The notes below the pieces were generated by a model, which saw only the letters and a list, made by a program, of their open reading frames with translations, was not told where the DNA came from and searched no databases. A DNA stretch of 9,885 bases from UBA5078 sp963977405. Its GTDB lineage: Bacteria; Pseudomonadota; Gammaproteobacteria; Pseudomonadales; Pseudohongiellaceae. Positions within the stretch are counted from its first letter, which is position 1. The number at the start of each line of letters is the position of its first letter. The stretch is from positions 1 through 9,885 of the forward strand of contig CAXBOY010000104.1 of assembly GCA_963977405.1 (NCBI GenBank), given 5' to 3'. The translations under genes and the position numbers were made by a program. Below, in pieces: positions 1 to 7,080 of this stretch.

Positions 1-153
1 TTCGATCAACAATAGCTGGTCGAAGCCGATGCCGAAGTGTCGATCGGCAAGCTTTTGAACTTGAGTGGCGCTGAGTTTGACTGGGTGGGAGATTAGATCC
101 AACACCATGAAGTCATTGCCTAGGCCGTGCATTTTTGTAAAAGGTAAAATCAT
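1..153 (-). CDS. dapF: Diaminopimelate epimerase, N-terminal 51 residues (cut by window edge)
   Basis: DapF interconverts LL- and meso-diaminopimelate in the cytoplasm, supplying the substrate of LysA and a building block of peptidoglycan. The visible protein begins MILPFTKMHGLGNDFMVLD and later reads DRHFGIGFDQLL. Both are hallmark N-terminal blocks of DapF and line up with the start of the E. coli enzyme, which supports the ATG at 153. A purine-rich GAGAGA lies just upstream as a possible ribosome site. The catalytic cysteines lie beyond the window, so activity cannot be judged. The gene starts 25 nt after the lysA stop on the same strand and is probably cotranscribed with lptM and lysA. 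Confidence 0.95.
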   Translation of the reverse strand, partial: MILPFTKMHGLGNDFMVLDLISHPVKLSATQVQKLADRHFGIGFDQLLLIE

Positions 154-178
154 ATTCTCTCGATCGAATTGCGTGTGA

Positions 179-1426
179 CTACAGCGTTCGCTCTAGTGCT
201 AGCTGGTAATCTAATGTCTCGCGTTCACGCACAACTGTCGCCGTGTCGCAGTCGACCATGATCTCCGCAGCGCGATTGCGGGTATTGTAATTGGAGCTCA
301 TTACGAAGCCGTAAGCACCGGCAGTGCGTACTCCCAGCAAATCTCCCTGAGCTAGGGCCAAGGGACGATCCTTGCCTAAAAAGTCTGCCGATTCACACAC
401 TGGTCCAACGACATCGAAACTCAGTAGTGGCCTGTCGGCACCCGCCTTATTTACGGGCACAATTTCCTGCCAAGCGCTATACAGTGCGGGTCTTAGCAGG
501 TCATTCATAGCGCCATCCACAATAGCAAAATTCTTATGTGAGGTGTGCTTTAAATACTCTACCTTGGTCACGAACACGCCGGCATTGGCACAGATCGAAC
601 GGCCAGGCTCGAGAAATAGTGCGAGGCCACGTCCTTCGATTTTAGCCAGTACTGCGGCAATGAAATCCGCGGTGGCAGGAGGGGTTTCGTCGCGATAATT
701 CACACCCAAGCCGCCGCCGATGTCGAAATGCTTGATGTGGATGCCGTGGCTACTTAGCTCGTCCAATAGCATTAGCAGGCGGTCGATGGCATCCAGATAG
801 GGTGCGATCGTGGTGAGCTGGGAGCCAATATGGCAGTCGATGCCGACTATGTCGATATTGCTCATTGCCGCAGCACGCAGATAGACCTCGAGGGCACTTT
901 CTATGGCGATGCCGAACTTATTCTCTTTTAAGCCTGTGGATATATAGGGGTGAGTCCCTGCATCGACATCGGGATTGACGCGCAGAGAGATAGGCGCACG
1001 CATTCCAAGTTGCGCAGCCACGCTATTAATACGGTCTAGTTCTGGCTCAGACTCTATATTGAAGCAGCGAATGCCTAACTCTAAGGCCTTGGCGATCTCG
1101 CTCTCGGTCTTGCCTAGGCCAGAGAAGATTACTTTGCGCGGGTCTCCGCCCGCCCTGATCACTCGCTCTAATTCTCCGCCCGAGACGATGTCGAAGCCAG
1201 CGCCAAGGCGCGCAAGAACACCGAGCACCGCTAAATTAGAGTTGGCTTTGACTGCGAAGCAGGTTAGGTGTTCCACGCCTTCGAGAGCGCGCTCGTAGGC
1301 GAGTAAATTATGCTCCAAAGCGGCGCGAGAGTAGATGAAGCAAGGGGTGCCGTGCTCTTTCGCGATAGACGCGATGGGCAGATTCTCGGCAAATAAAGCA
1401 TTATCTCGGTAGAGGAAGGGTTCCAT
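179..1426 (-). CDS. lysA: Diaminopimelate decarboxylase
   Basis: LysA is a PLP-dependent enzyme that decarboxylates meso-diaminopimelate to L-lysine, the last step of the pathway. The 415-residue length is typical. The N-terminal alanine-racemase-like barrel carries the PLP lysine K60 in FAVKANSN, CHIGSQ at 198-203, the phosphate-binding glycine loop GGGLG at 237-241 and EPGR at 273-276. The C-terminal beta domain carries the catalytic Cys in CES (C344-E345) and AYG with Tyr372, which contacts substrate and cofactor in this family. All expected active-site elements are present. The ATG at 1426 is preceded by a weak CAGG. The gene sits 34 nt downstream of lptM and 25 nt upstream of dapF. This order matches the lppL-lysA-dapF cluster of Pseudomonas. 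Confidence 0.97.
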   Translation of the reverse strand: MEPFLYRDNALFAENLPIASIAKEHGTPCFIYSRAALEHNLLAYERALEGVEHLTCFAVKANSNLAVLGVLARLGAGFDIVSGGELERVIRAGGDPRKVIFSGLGKTESEIAKALELGIRCFNIESEPELDRINSVAAQLGMRAPISLRVNPDVDAGTHPYISTGLKENKFGIAIESALEVYLRAAAMSNIDIVGIDCHIGSQLTTIAPYLDAIDRLLMLLDELSSHGIHIKHFDIGGGLGVNYRDETPPATADFIAAVLAKIEGRGLALFLEPGRSICANAGVFVTKVEYLKHTSHKNFAIVDGAMNDLLRPALYSAWQEIVPVNKAGADRPLLSFDVVGPVCESADFLGKDRPLALAQGDLLGVRTAGAYGFVMSSNYNTRNRAAEIMVDCDTATVVRERETLDYQLALERTL

Positions 1427-1460
1427 GATTAAACCTGAGTCGAAAGGGTTAGGGTGCTGC

Positions 1461-1568
1461 CTAGGCGGCAGTCACCAATGAAGCGGTCTGGTCCGGCCGC
1501 TGGAGAGGGCCCTTTTGACCGCAGCACAGTAGGCTGCAGCTTAGGAGAAGAATCAGGATCAGGCGCAT
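1461..1568 (-). CDS. lptM: Small LptM/LppL (YifL-type) lipoprotein, 35 aa
   Basis: This small gene encodes 35 residues starting MRLILILLLSCSLLCCGQKGPL. A hydrophobic signal segment is followed by Cys-Gly-Gln-Lys-Gly-Pro-Leu, the conserved core of the LptM (formerly YifL) family; E. coli has CGLKGPL. In E. coli, LptM is an outer-membrane lipoprotein that binds the LPS translocon LptDE and helps LptD mature; the same role here is inferred. The modified cysteine is probably C16, directly before GQKGPL, although a Cys at position -1 is unusual for a lipobox. C11 (LLSC) fits the lipobox better but lies very near the N terminus. An in-frame GTG at 1580 would add four residues (MTVF), lengthening the signal peptide. 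A stop lies directly upstream of it. The protein is shorter than the E. coli homologue. It is the first gene of the lptM-lysA-dapF run. Confidence 0.85.
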   Translation of the reverse strand: MRLILILLLSCSLLCCGQKGPLQRPDQTASLVTAA

Positions 1569-1614
1569 GAAAACAGTCACTTATAGTCGAATTGTTGAGT
1601 TTCGCAGTGCGGCG

Positions 1615-1620
1615 ATTATA
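1615..1620 (-). promoter_or_regulatory. Possible -10 box for lptM-lysA-dapF
   Basis: Read on the minus strand, these bases are a perfect TATAAT about 45-50 nt upstream of the lptM start, so the placement is sensible. No convincing -35 hexamer sits 16-18 nt further upstream; the region reads roughly GTGGCTTTT. The promoter therefore rests on the -10 box alone, and a chance match is possible. Confidence 0.35.
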
Positions 1621-1677
1621 CCTGCACTAGACCCGCAAAAGCCACGGCGCAGGCGCTGGGATTACTAAGATCCATCC

Positions 1678-1706
1678 TTGAAAAACGCAGTGCTCAGCCC
1701 TATAGT
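1678..1706 (+). promoter_or_regulatory. Sigma70-type promoter of the GldA/F/G-like ABC operon
   Basis: A -35 hexamer TTGAAA (1678-1683) is separated by exactly 17 nt from a -10 hexamer TATAGT (1701-1706), a close match to the sigma70 consensus. Transcription would start near 1713. That leaves a leader of roughly 110 nt before the ATPase start at 1827, long enough for post-transcriptional control. No other match of similar quality was noticed between here and the gene. The assignment comes from sequence only. Confidence 0.55.
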
Positions 1707-1826
1707 TCTCCCTCGACTTTTTGGCGACACTTTAGAGTGCAGTCACTAGACATGCGCTTCTTAGAGTAAGAGTGCTCGTTATCAGCAAATCTTGATTTTC
1801 GTGCCTATGCATTCGGAAAAGTAAAT

Positions 1827-2810
1827 ATGATTGAAATTAGTCACTTAACGAAGAAGTTCGATAATTTTACCGCGATAGATGATCTTAGCTTTAAGGTGGT
1901 AGAAGGAGAGGTATTAGGTTTTCTAGGCCCTAACGGTGCCGGCAAGTCTACGACCATGAAGGTGATCACCGGTTTCCTCTCGGCAAGCCAAGGCAGCGTT
2001 ACCGTCGATGGTCACGACATCGCCACCGACCCGATGGCCGTCAAAGCACTGATCGGCTATCTACCAGAAGGCGCACCGAGTTACCCCGATATGACGACGC
2101 TAGAGTTTCTCGACTTTATCGCGGAGGTTCGCGGCTATAGCGGCGAAGAGAAGCAGCGACGCATCGAGAAGGTCATAAAAGACGTTGAGCTGCGCTCCGT
2201 CTGCCACAAGACGATCGATACGCTGTCCAAGGGCTTCAAGCGCAGAGTAGGCTTGGCCCAAGCAATTCTCCACGATCCTAAGGTGTTGATTCTCGACGAA
2301 CCCACCGACGGACTAGATCCGAATCAGAAGCATCATGTCCGTAAGCTAATTCGCAATCTCGCGAAAGACAAGATCGTCATCATCTCTACCCATATCCTCG
2401 AAGAAGTCAGTGCCGTATGTACCCGCGCGATCATCATCGCAGGTGGTCGGATCTTGGCGGATGGGACTCCCAAAGAGTTGGAAGGACGCTCCGCCTATGC
2501 CGGAGCAATAAGTGTGCAGTTGACCGAAGACTTCGATCTTCGGGCAGCACTTGCTGGCGACGAGGACATTCGTGCTGTAGAGCAAGCCGAAGACAATGCC
2601 CGTCACTACATTCTGTTGCCCAGTGCGAATAAGCGAATTTTCGGCAAGGTGTCAGAGAAGGCACAGAATGGTCATTGGCCAGTGGCGGAGTACCACTTGG
2701 TTGAGGGTTTGCTTGAAGACTATTTCCGCAGCGTTACACACGATTCCGCATTGGCGAGCCGCGACGCCCAAAATGCAGCTTCCGCCACCACGACACAGCA
2801 GCAGGTTTGA
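1827..2810 (+). CDS. ABC transporter ATP-binding protein, CcmA/NosF/GldA type
   Basis: This 327-residue protein is the ATPase of an ABC-2 type transporter. In order it shows Walker A GPNGAGKS (34-41), a Q-loop region reading GYLPEGAPSY with Glu81 where Gln is usual, the signature LSKGFKRRVGLAQA (from 133, in place of LSGGQ), Walker B KVLILDEP (152-159), D-loop GLDP (162-165) and the H-loop His189 in ISTH. The LPE and LSKGF variants are normal for the NosF/GldA branch, so the ATPase should be active. Residues from about 225 form an accessory C-terminal region ending in a low-complexity Ala/Thr/Gln tail. The ATG at 1827 follows GGAAAAG. The stop is 4 nt before the permease gene. The GldA-like assignment comes from the neighbours; the substrate is unknown. 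Confidence 0.92.
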   Translation: MIEISHLTKKFDNFTAIDDLSFKVVEGEVLGFLGPNGAGKSTTMKVITGFLSASQGSVTVDGHDIATDPMAVKALIGYLPEGAPSYPDMTTLEFLDFIAEVRGYSGEEKQRRIEKVIKDVELRSVCHKTIDTLSKGFKRRVGLAQAILHDPKVLILDEPTDGLDPNQKHHVRKLIRNLAKDKIVIISTHILEEVSAVCTRAIIIAGGRILADGTPKELEGRSAYAGAISVQLTEDFDLRAALAGDEDIRAVEQAEDNARHYILLPSANKRIFGKVSEKAQNGHWPVAEYHLVEGLLEDYFRSVTHDSALASRDAQNAASATTTQQQV

Positions 2811-2814
2811 AGCC

Positions 2815-3546
2815 ATGAATAAAATGCTTATTATTTTTCAGCGCGAGTTAGCGGGTTATTTCGCCACGCCACTGGCATATGTGTTTATTGTGATCTTCCT
2901 TGTGATGTCAGGCATCTTTACCTTCGACATGGGCGCTTTCTACGAGCGTGGTCAAGCCGACTTGATGCCCTTCTTTGGTTTTCACCCCTGGCTATATTTG
3001 TTCATGATTCCTGCAATCGCGATGGGTTTGTGGGCGGATGAGCGTAAGTCGGGGACCATAGAGTTGCTCATGACCCTTCCTGTAAAACTGGCCGATGTCG
3101 TGTTCGGTAAGTTTCTGGCGGCATGGGTGCTGTGTGTACTTGCACTCTCGCTTACTTTTCCGATTTGGCTAACTGTGAATTATTTAGGAAACCCAGACAA
3201 TGGCGTTATCTTCGCTGCTTACCTTGGTAGTGCTTTGATGGCGGGCGGGTTTCTCTCTATTGGTTCCTGTATGTCCGCAATAACGCGCAACTCTGTCGTA
3301 GCGTTTATTCTAACCGTAGCCATCTGTTTCGTGTTCGTGGCATGTGGAACTGAGATTGTCCTCGATACTGTTTCTTGGGCGCCGCAGTTTATCGTTGATG
3401 CGATTGCGGGGCTAAGCTTTTTGACCCATTTCGACTCCATCAGTAAGGGAGTGCTGGATGTGCGTGATGTGTTGTTCTTTGTGGTGTTTATCGCCTCATG
3501 GTTGTTCGCCTCGGCGATCGTTATCGAAATTAAGAAAGCGAACTAA
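2815..3546 (+). CDS. ABC-2 type permease, GldF-like
   Basis: This 243-residue inner-membrane protein is the transmembrane subunit paired with the preceding ATPase. I see about six hydrophobic helices, near residues 20-38, 57-73, 100-121, 131-153, 161-178 and 218-238. After the second helix comes ADERKSGTIELLMTLP (74-89), the charged cytoplasmic motif typical of ABC-2 permeases of the GldF/NosY kind, thought to contact the ATPase. The reading frame stays open back to 2596, inside the ATPase gene. The ATG at 2815 is the better start because it lies 4 nt after the ATPase stop and gives a standard N terminus (MNKMLIIFQRELAGYF). The gene ends 9 nt before the GldG-like gene, so all three are almost surely one operon. 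Substrate unknown. Confidence 0.9.
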   Translation: MNKMLIIFQRELAGYFATPLAYVFIVIFLVMSGIFTFDMGAFYERGQADLMPFFGFHPWLYLFMIPAIAMGLWADERKSGTIELLMTLPVKLADVVFGKFLAAWVLCVLALSLTFPIWLTVNYLGNPDNGVIFAAYLGSALMAGGFLSIGSCMSAITRNSVVAFILTVAICFVFVACGTEIVLDTVSWAPQFIVDAIAGLSFLTHFDSISKGVLDVRDVLFFVVFIASWLFASAIVIEIKKAN

Positions 3547-3551
3547 AGGGG
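3545..3551 (+). promoter_or_regulatory. Strong Shine-Dalgarno before two tandem ATG codons
   Basis: AAAGGGG overlaps the stop codon of the permease gene. It is 4 nt from the ATG at 3556 and 7 nt from the in-frame ATG at 3559. The spacing slightly favours the second ATG, which would remove one Met from the GldG-like protein. The overlap of ribosome site and stop codon suggests translational coupling. Confidence 0.5.
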
Positions 3552-3555
3552 TCTG

Positions 3556-5490
3556 ATGATGAATAGCAAGACTTTATTCTCTGCGACAGGCCTAGTGTTA
3601 ACCGGTCTGTTCCTTATAGTGAGCGTAGCGGTAATCAGTTTGATTCCGCGCATGCGAATCGATCTCACGGAAGATAATCTCTACACACTGGCGCAGGGAA
3701 CTCGCAACATCGTGAGTAGTTTAGAGCGGCCAGTGGAATTATTATTCTTCTACTCCGAAGAGGCGACAGCCGATGTGCCGCAACTGCGCGGTTATGGTAT
3801 CCGTGTGCAGGAATTGCTCGAAGAGATGGTTATCGCCAGCGCGGGGCAATTAAGCCTTCGGGTTATCGATCCCGTACCTTTCTCCGAAGAGGAAGACGAG
3901 GCGGTGGAATATGGTGTGCAGCGTGTTCCTCTTAGTCAGGGTGGTGATCAAGTATTCTTTGGGCTCGTCGCATTGGATACCACTACGTTGCCTACAGAAG
4001 GTGAAGAGGCCGGTGCAGCAGGTGTATTCAAAACAATCGGTTTGATTCGCCCCGATCAGGAAGAGTTTCTAGAGTACGAGTTCTCCAAACTTATCACTCA
4101 GGTTGCCAATCCAGAACCGCCAGTACTTGGCTTTCTGTCGCGTCTACCAATAGATGGCGGCGTGAACACCCAGACTATGCAGCCAACATCACCTTGGATG
4201 ATCATGGATTCCATTCGACAGCTCTATGATGTGCGTCGAGTGAACCCAGAGGTCGAACTGATCGATGAAGAAATAGACATTCTTCTTTTGGTGCATCCGC
4301 AGAATTTGAGCGAGCAGACGTTATACGCAGTGGATCAATTCGTATTGCGCGGAGGTAAGGCTTTGGTCTTCGTCGATCCGAATGCGGACACTCAAGCTCA
4401 GCCTGGTCCAGACGGCGTGCCGGTGCCGCGTGAGAATCAAGCCTCCGACCTCACTGCGATGTTTGACGCATGGGGCGTGGACTATGACCCAGAACGAGTG
4501 GTCGCGGATCGCCAGTTCGCACTTATGGTGAACGTAGGTGACGCGACGCGTCCAGTACAGCACTACGGCATGGTTGGTGTGCAGCGCGAAGGTTTTGCCA
4601 ATGACATCATCAGCAATGGTCTGCAGGTCATGAATTTTTCCTCCGTAGGTGCGCTCTCACAGAAAGAGGGTGCCACGACGAACTTTGAGCCTTTGATACA
4701 ATCCAGTGCCGACTCGATGTTAATGGAAGGTGGCTTCTTCAAAGCACTTACCGATCCTACGATACTCTTAGACGAGTTCGCTCCTACGGACATGCGCTAT
4801 ACGATCGCTGCCCGTGTCTCGGGTAATGTGCGCACTGCTTTCCCAGACGGACCTCCACCTGCAGCGCCGGCAGAGGAGTCTGCTGATGAACCAGCTGCCG
4901 CACCTGTCGTACTGCCTGCACACTTGAGCGAGTCGACCGGCACGGTGAATATGGTGATAGTGGCGGATACGGATATGCTAGGTGATCGCTTATGGGTGCA
5001 GATCCAGAACTTCCTCGGTCAGCGCATACCACAGCCTTTCGCGAGTAACGGCGACTTCATTATGAACGCACTCGATAATCTTGCGGGTAACTCCGAATTG
5101 GTGACGATTCGGAGTCGCGGTCGCTACGCGCGCCCCTTCCTTGCGGTGATTGAACTGCAGCGTGATGCCGACGATCGACTTCGTCAGGAAGAGACAGAAT
5201 TGCTGGCTAATCTGCGTCAAACAGAGCAGCAAATCACTGCCTTGAATGCTAGCCGTGAGGGCAGCGGGCCATCCCCAGAGCAGCAAGCTGAGATCGACCG
5301 CTTCTATGATCAACAGTTAGAAACACGCCGTCGCTTGCGCGAGGTACAACTGACCCTAAACCGTGAAATCGAGAGTTTAGGAGCCACGTTGAAGTTCGTC
5401 AATACGGCCCTAGTGCCGATTCTATTGATATTGTTTGTGTTGGCGATGGGCTATCTGCGTAGACGTCGCCGTGAGAGCCAGTTGGCATAG
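3556..5490 (+). CDS. GldG-like ABC transporter auxiliary protein (ABC_transp_aux family)
   Basis: This 644-residue protein has one membrane helix near the N terminus (about 10-30), then RIDLTEDNLYTLAQGTRNI, the signature opening of GldG-family proteins. A large extracytoplasmic part follows. Residues about 185-500 correspond to the GldG/IFT52-like auxiliary domain, with IDILLLVHPQNLSEQ, QFVLRGGKALVFVDP and a late VIVADTDMLGD block. A Pro/Ala/Glu-rich linker lies at about 432-453 and a charged probable coiled coil at about 535-610. A second helix at about 616-634 precedes an Arg-rich cytoplasmic end (RRRRRE). In Bacteroidetes, GldG works with GldA and GldF in gliding. In proteobacteria such trios have no settled role, so gliding should not be assumed. 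It is the last gene of the operon; the REP cluster follows. Confidence 0.85.
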   Translation: MMNSKTLFSATGLVLTGLFLIVSVAVISLIPRMRIDLTEDNLYTLAQGTRNIVSSLERPVELLFFYSEEATADVPQLRGYGIRVQELLEEMVIASAGQLSLRVIDPVPFSEEEDEAVEYGVQRVPLSQGGDQVFFGLVALDTTTLPTEGEEAGAAGVFKTIGLIRPDQEEFLEYEFSKLITQVANPEPPVLGFLSRLPIDGGVNTQTMQPTSPWMIMDSIRQLYDVRRVNPEVELIDEEIDILLLVHPQNLSEQTLYAVDQFVLRGGKALVFVDPNADTQAQPGPDGVPVPRENQASDLTAMFDAWGVDYDPERVVADRQFALMVNVGDATRPVQHYGMVGVQREGFANDIISNGLQVMNFSSVGALSQKEGATTNFEPLIQSSADSMLMEGGFFKALTDPTILLDEFAPTDMRYTIAARVSGNVRTAFPDGPPPAAPAEESADEPAAAPVVLPAHLSESTGTVNMVIVADTDMLGDRLWVQIQNFLGQRIPQPFASNGDFIMNALDNLAGNSELVTIRSRGRYARPFLAVIELQRDADDRLRQEETELLANLRQTEQQITALNASREGSGPSPEQQAEIDRFYDQQLETRRRLREVQLTLNREIESLGATLKFVNTALVPILLILFVLAMGYLRRRRRESQLA

Positions 5491-5500
5491 TCCTTGCGGA

Positions 5501-5524
5501 GTTAGGCCCCTACAGGCAGTGGCG
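5501..5524. repeat. Decayed remnant of a third REP end
   Basis: CCTACAGGCAGTGGCG (5509-5524) matches CCTACAGTCAGTGGTG (5636-5651) at 14 of 16 positions. The latter is the outer end of the intact REP at 5618-5641 plus its flank. The inner half (5493-5508) no longer matches except for scattered bases such as AGGC. It is best read as a truncated or eroded REP copy in the same orientation as the second intact one. Because similarity continues past the REP end, the repeated unit may be larger than the palindrome. Confidence 0.45.
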
Positions 5525-5547
5525 TTTTCAAAGGTGAAGAGAATGCT

Positions 5548-5646
5548 CTGAATGTAGGAGCCTGCCCTGCAGGCGAATGACTTAAATCTTTCACAGATAT
5601 GCACCAATCAAGCCCGATCGCCTGCAAGGCAGGCTCCTACAGTCAG
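5548..5646. repeat. Inverted pair of REP elements forming a REPIN-like hairpin
   Basis: Two 24-nt REP-like sequences (5553-5576 and, inverted, 5618-5641) are identical at 23 of 24 positions, starting TGTAGGAGCCTGCC. The arms extend to about 29 nt (5548-5576 against 5618-5646) with two mismatches, around a spacer of 41 nt. Each REP also has its own small stem, GCCTGC/GCAGGC. The TGTAGGAGC start resembles the REP family of Pseudomonas, where inverted doublets (REPINs) are spread by RAYT transposases encoded elsewhere. No RAYT gene is in this window. The element fills the gap between the convergent GldG-like and kinase genes, a typical REP position. It may stabilise mRNA ends or slow transcription from both sides, but no U-tract marks a classical terminator. 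Confidence 0.85.
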
Positions 5647-5680
5647 TGGTGCTTATTAGGATAAGGCCCATGTCTGTCTT

Positions 5681-7018
5681 CTACTCGTCGTCTCGTTGTT
5701 CCTGCTGTTCCTGCTCATAGGGTAAGTAGACCTTCACGTGGGTTCCTACCCCTATCTCACTGCTAATCTCTAAGCGTCCGCCATGGGCCTGTGCGATCAA
5801 CTGACACAGATACAGCCCTAGGCCAAAGCCGCCGGTATTACGCTGTCTAGCACTGTCGGCTCGATAGAAGGGCTCGCTTAAGTGCTGCATATGTTCCGCG
5901 GAAATTCCCTCGCCTTGGTCCTCCACCTCGAGTAGAACGTGAGTATTGGAGAAGGAGACTCTAACGGTAATTGGCTTGTCGCGACCGTGTCTAATCGCGT
6001 TGTTGACGATATTGGTCAAGAGTAAACGCGTGCGCAGCTTATCTATGGAGACGGAGGCATCCTGCTCAGGCGGTTCGAAAACTACGCCGCCTTTGTAGTC
6101 GTGATAGGCCTGCAGAACTAAACTTATATAGTCGGCGAAATCGACGTGCTCAGCCAGTAGGGCCTGATGCTGATTGCTTAGGCGTTCGGCCTCTATAAGA
6201 TCGGTGATTAGCAGATCGATCTCATTTATATCGTCGCCTAATGCTTCCTTGACCATGCCGTCGTCGAGGAATTCGAGCTGCAACTTCGCACGCGTTATAG
6301 GGGTGCGCAATTCGTGGCTAATGGCGAGTAAGAGCTGGCGCTTAGCCTCCAGCATCGACTGCAAGGAGTCCGCCATGTGGTTCACGCTGTCGGTAAGCTC
6401 GCCGAGTTCATCCGTTCGAGTAGATTTTACGCGGTAACTCAAGTCGCCATCGCAAATACGCTCTGCACCCTCACGCAATTGCTGCACAGGCGCCAATAGG
6501 CGTCGTACCAGCCAGAAATTCAGCAACAGGACTAATGCGGCCATCGCGAGACCTAGATAGACGACCACGTAATCGTATTCACTAAGGGTGGGCACGCGCC
6601 TGTTCAGATAGTACTCATAGCCGCCCCGAGAGACACGAATCACGTCCTCGGCGCCTACCTCCATCATCTGAGCTTCGTCGGATAAGCGGCGCACGAACTC
6701 GGCATCGGAGATATCTAGGTCGTTTTGATCATCGCTTTGCCAGTTGATATGCGGGCTGCGAATTATGATGGTCAGCGACAATTCCTGGGAGAGTTGCGAG
6801 GCGCGCTCGAGATCGGGTGGAACGCCGATGTTGTCGACGATCAACGTGATGTTGTCGAGGTAGAAGTCGGGAAGAGGGCTTAGACGCTCCGAGCGCCAGT
6901 TGCGGTCGATCTGTCGAATAGAGAAGGTAATGATGATGAAGAATACAATGACAGTTGCACTGAAGATCAGGAACAGACGCAGGAATAGCGAGTTATTGAT
7001 GCGGTTGACGAGAGTCAT
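5681..7018 (-). CDS. Sensor histidine kinase (HAMP-HisKA-HATPase)
   Basis: This 445-residue inner-membrane kinase is the likely partner of the regulator encoded just upstream. It has a membrane helix at about 13-34, a periplasmic sensor region at about 35-148 with no domain I recognise, and a second helix at about 149-171. A HAMP linker follows (about 170-222, with APVQQLREGAERI and DELGELTDSVNHM). The dimerization domain carries the phospho-acceptor H235 in SHELRTP. The ATPase domain has the N-box TNIVNNAIRH (N339/N340), G1 box DQGEGI (367-372) and G2 box GGFGLGL (396-402). All catalytic boxes are intact. The C terminus is a Gln/Glu/Asp-rich tail. It lies 62 nt downstream of the regulator gene. 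General layout resembles RstB/EnvZ-type kinases, but the signal cannot be named. Confidence 0.94.
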   Translation of the reverse strand: MTLVNRINNSLFLRLFLIFSATVIVFFIIITFSIRQIDRNWRSERLSPLPDFYLDNITLIVDNIGVPPDLERASQLSQELSLTIIIRSPHINWQSDDQNDLDISDAEFVRRLSDEAQMMEVGAEDVIRVSRGGYEYYLNRRVPTLSEYDYVVVYLGLAMAALVLLLNFWLVRRLLAPVQQLREGAERICDGDLSYRVKSTRTDELGELTDSVNHMADSLQSMLEAKRQLLLAISHELRTPITRAKLQLEFLDDGMVKEALGDDINEIDLLITDLIEAERLSNQHQALLAEHVDFADYISLVLQAYHDYKGGVVFEPPEQDASVSIDKLRTRLLLTNIVNNAIRHGRDKPITVRVSFSNTHVLLEVEDQGEGISAEHMQHLSEPFYRADSARQRNTGGFGLGLYLCQLIAQAHGGRLEISSEIGVGTHVKVYLPYEQEQQEQRDDE

Positions 7019-7080
7019 AGGCCTGCTTGCGTCCTTTGTCGTGCCGCTTTAGCTAGCGCGGTTGCCAATCAAGCGGAGGG

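Noticed and set aside
372..1298. Long open frames on the plus strand opposite lysA (372-698 and 975-1298).
   Set aside because: They are antisense to a strongly conserved enzyme and have Ser/Arg/Pro-rich compositions with no recognisable motif.
1752..1769. A five-codon ATG mini-frame, followed by a seven-codon GTG frame at 1771-1794, in the ABC operon leader, resembling leader peptides.
   Set aside because: Neither has a Shine-Dalgarno sequence, and frames this short occur by chance. There is no attenuator-like stem set with a U-tract.
1959..2298. The LSKGF signature and the Glu in the Q-loop of the ABC ATPase as signs of a degenerate enzyme.
   Set aside because: Both variants are standard in the CcmA/NosF/GldA branch, and Walker A, Walker B, D-loop and H-loop residues are all intact.
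2596..2814. An upstream extension of the permease reading frame that would add 73 residues.
   Set aside because: It lies wholly inside the ATPase gene in another frame, its residues are Arg/Cys/His-rich and unlike a permease N terminus, and the ATG at 2815 is ideally placed 4 nt after the ATPase stop.
5553..5641. The two repeats as a minimal CRISPR array.
   Set aside because: The copies are inverted rather than direct, there is only one pair, and no cas gene is nearby. The sequence matches a REP pattern.
5548..5646. The REP hairpin as a classical bidirectional Rho-independent terminator.
   Set aside because: The hairpin has a 41-nt loop and neither flank has a run of T or A. It fits a REP doublet much better, though some effect on transcript ends is possible.
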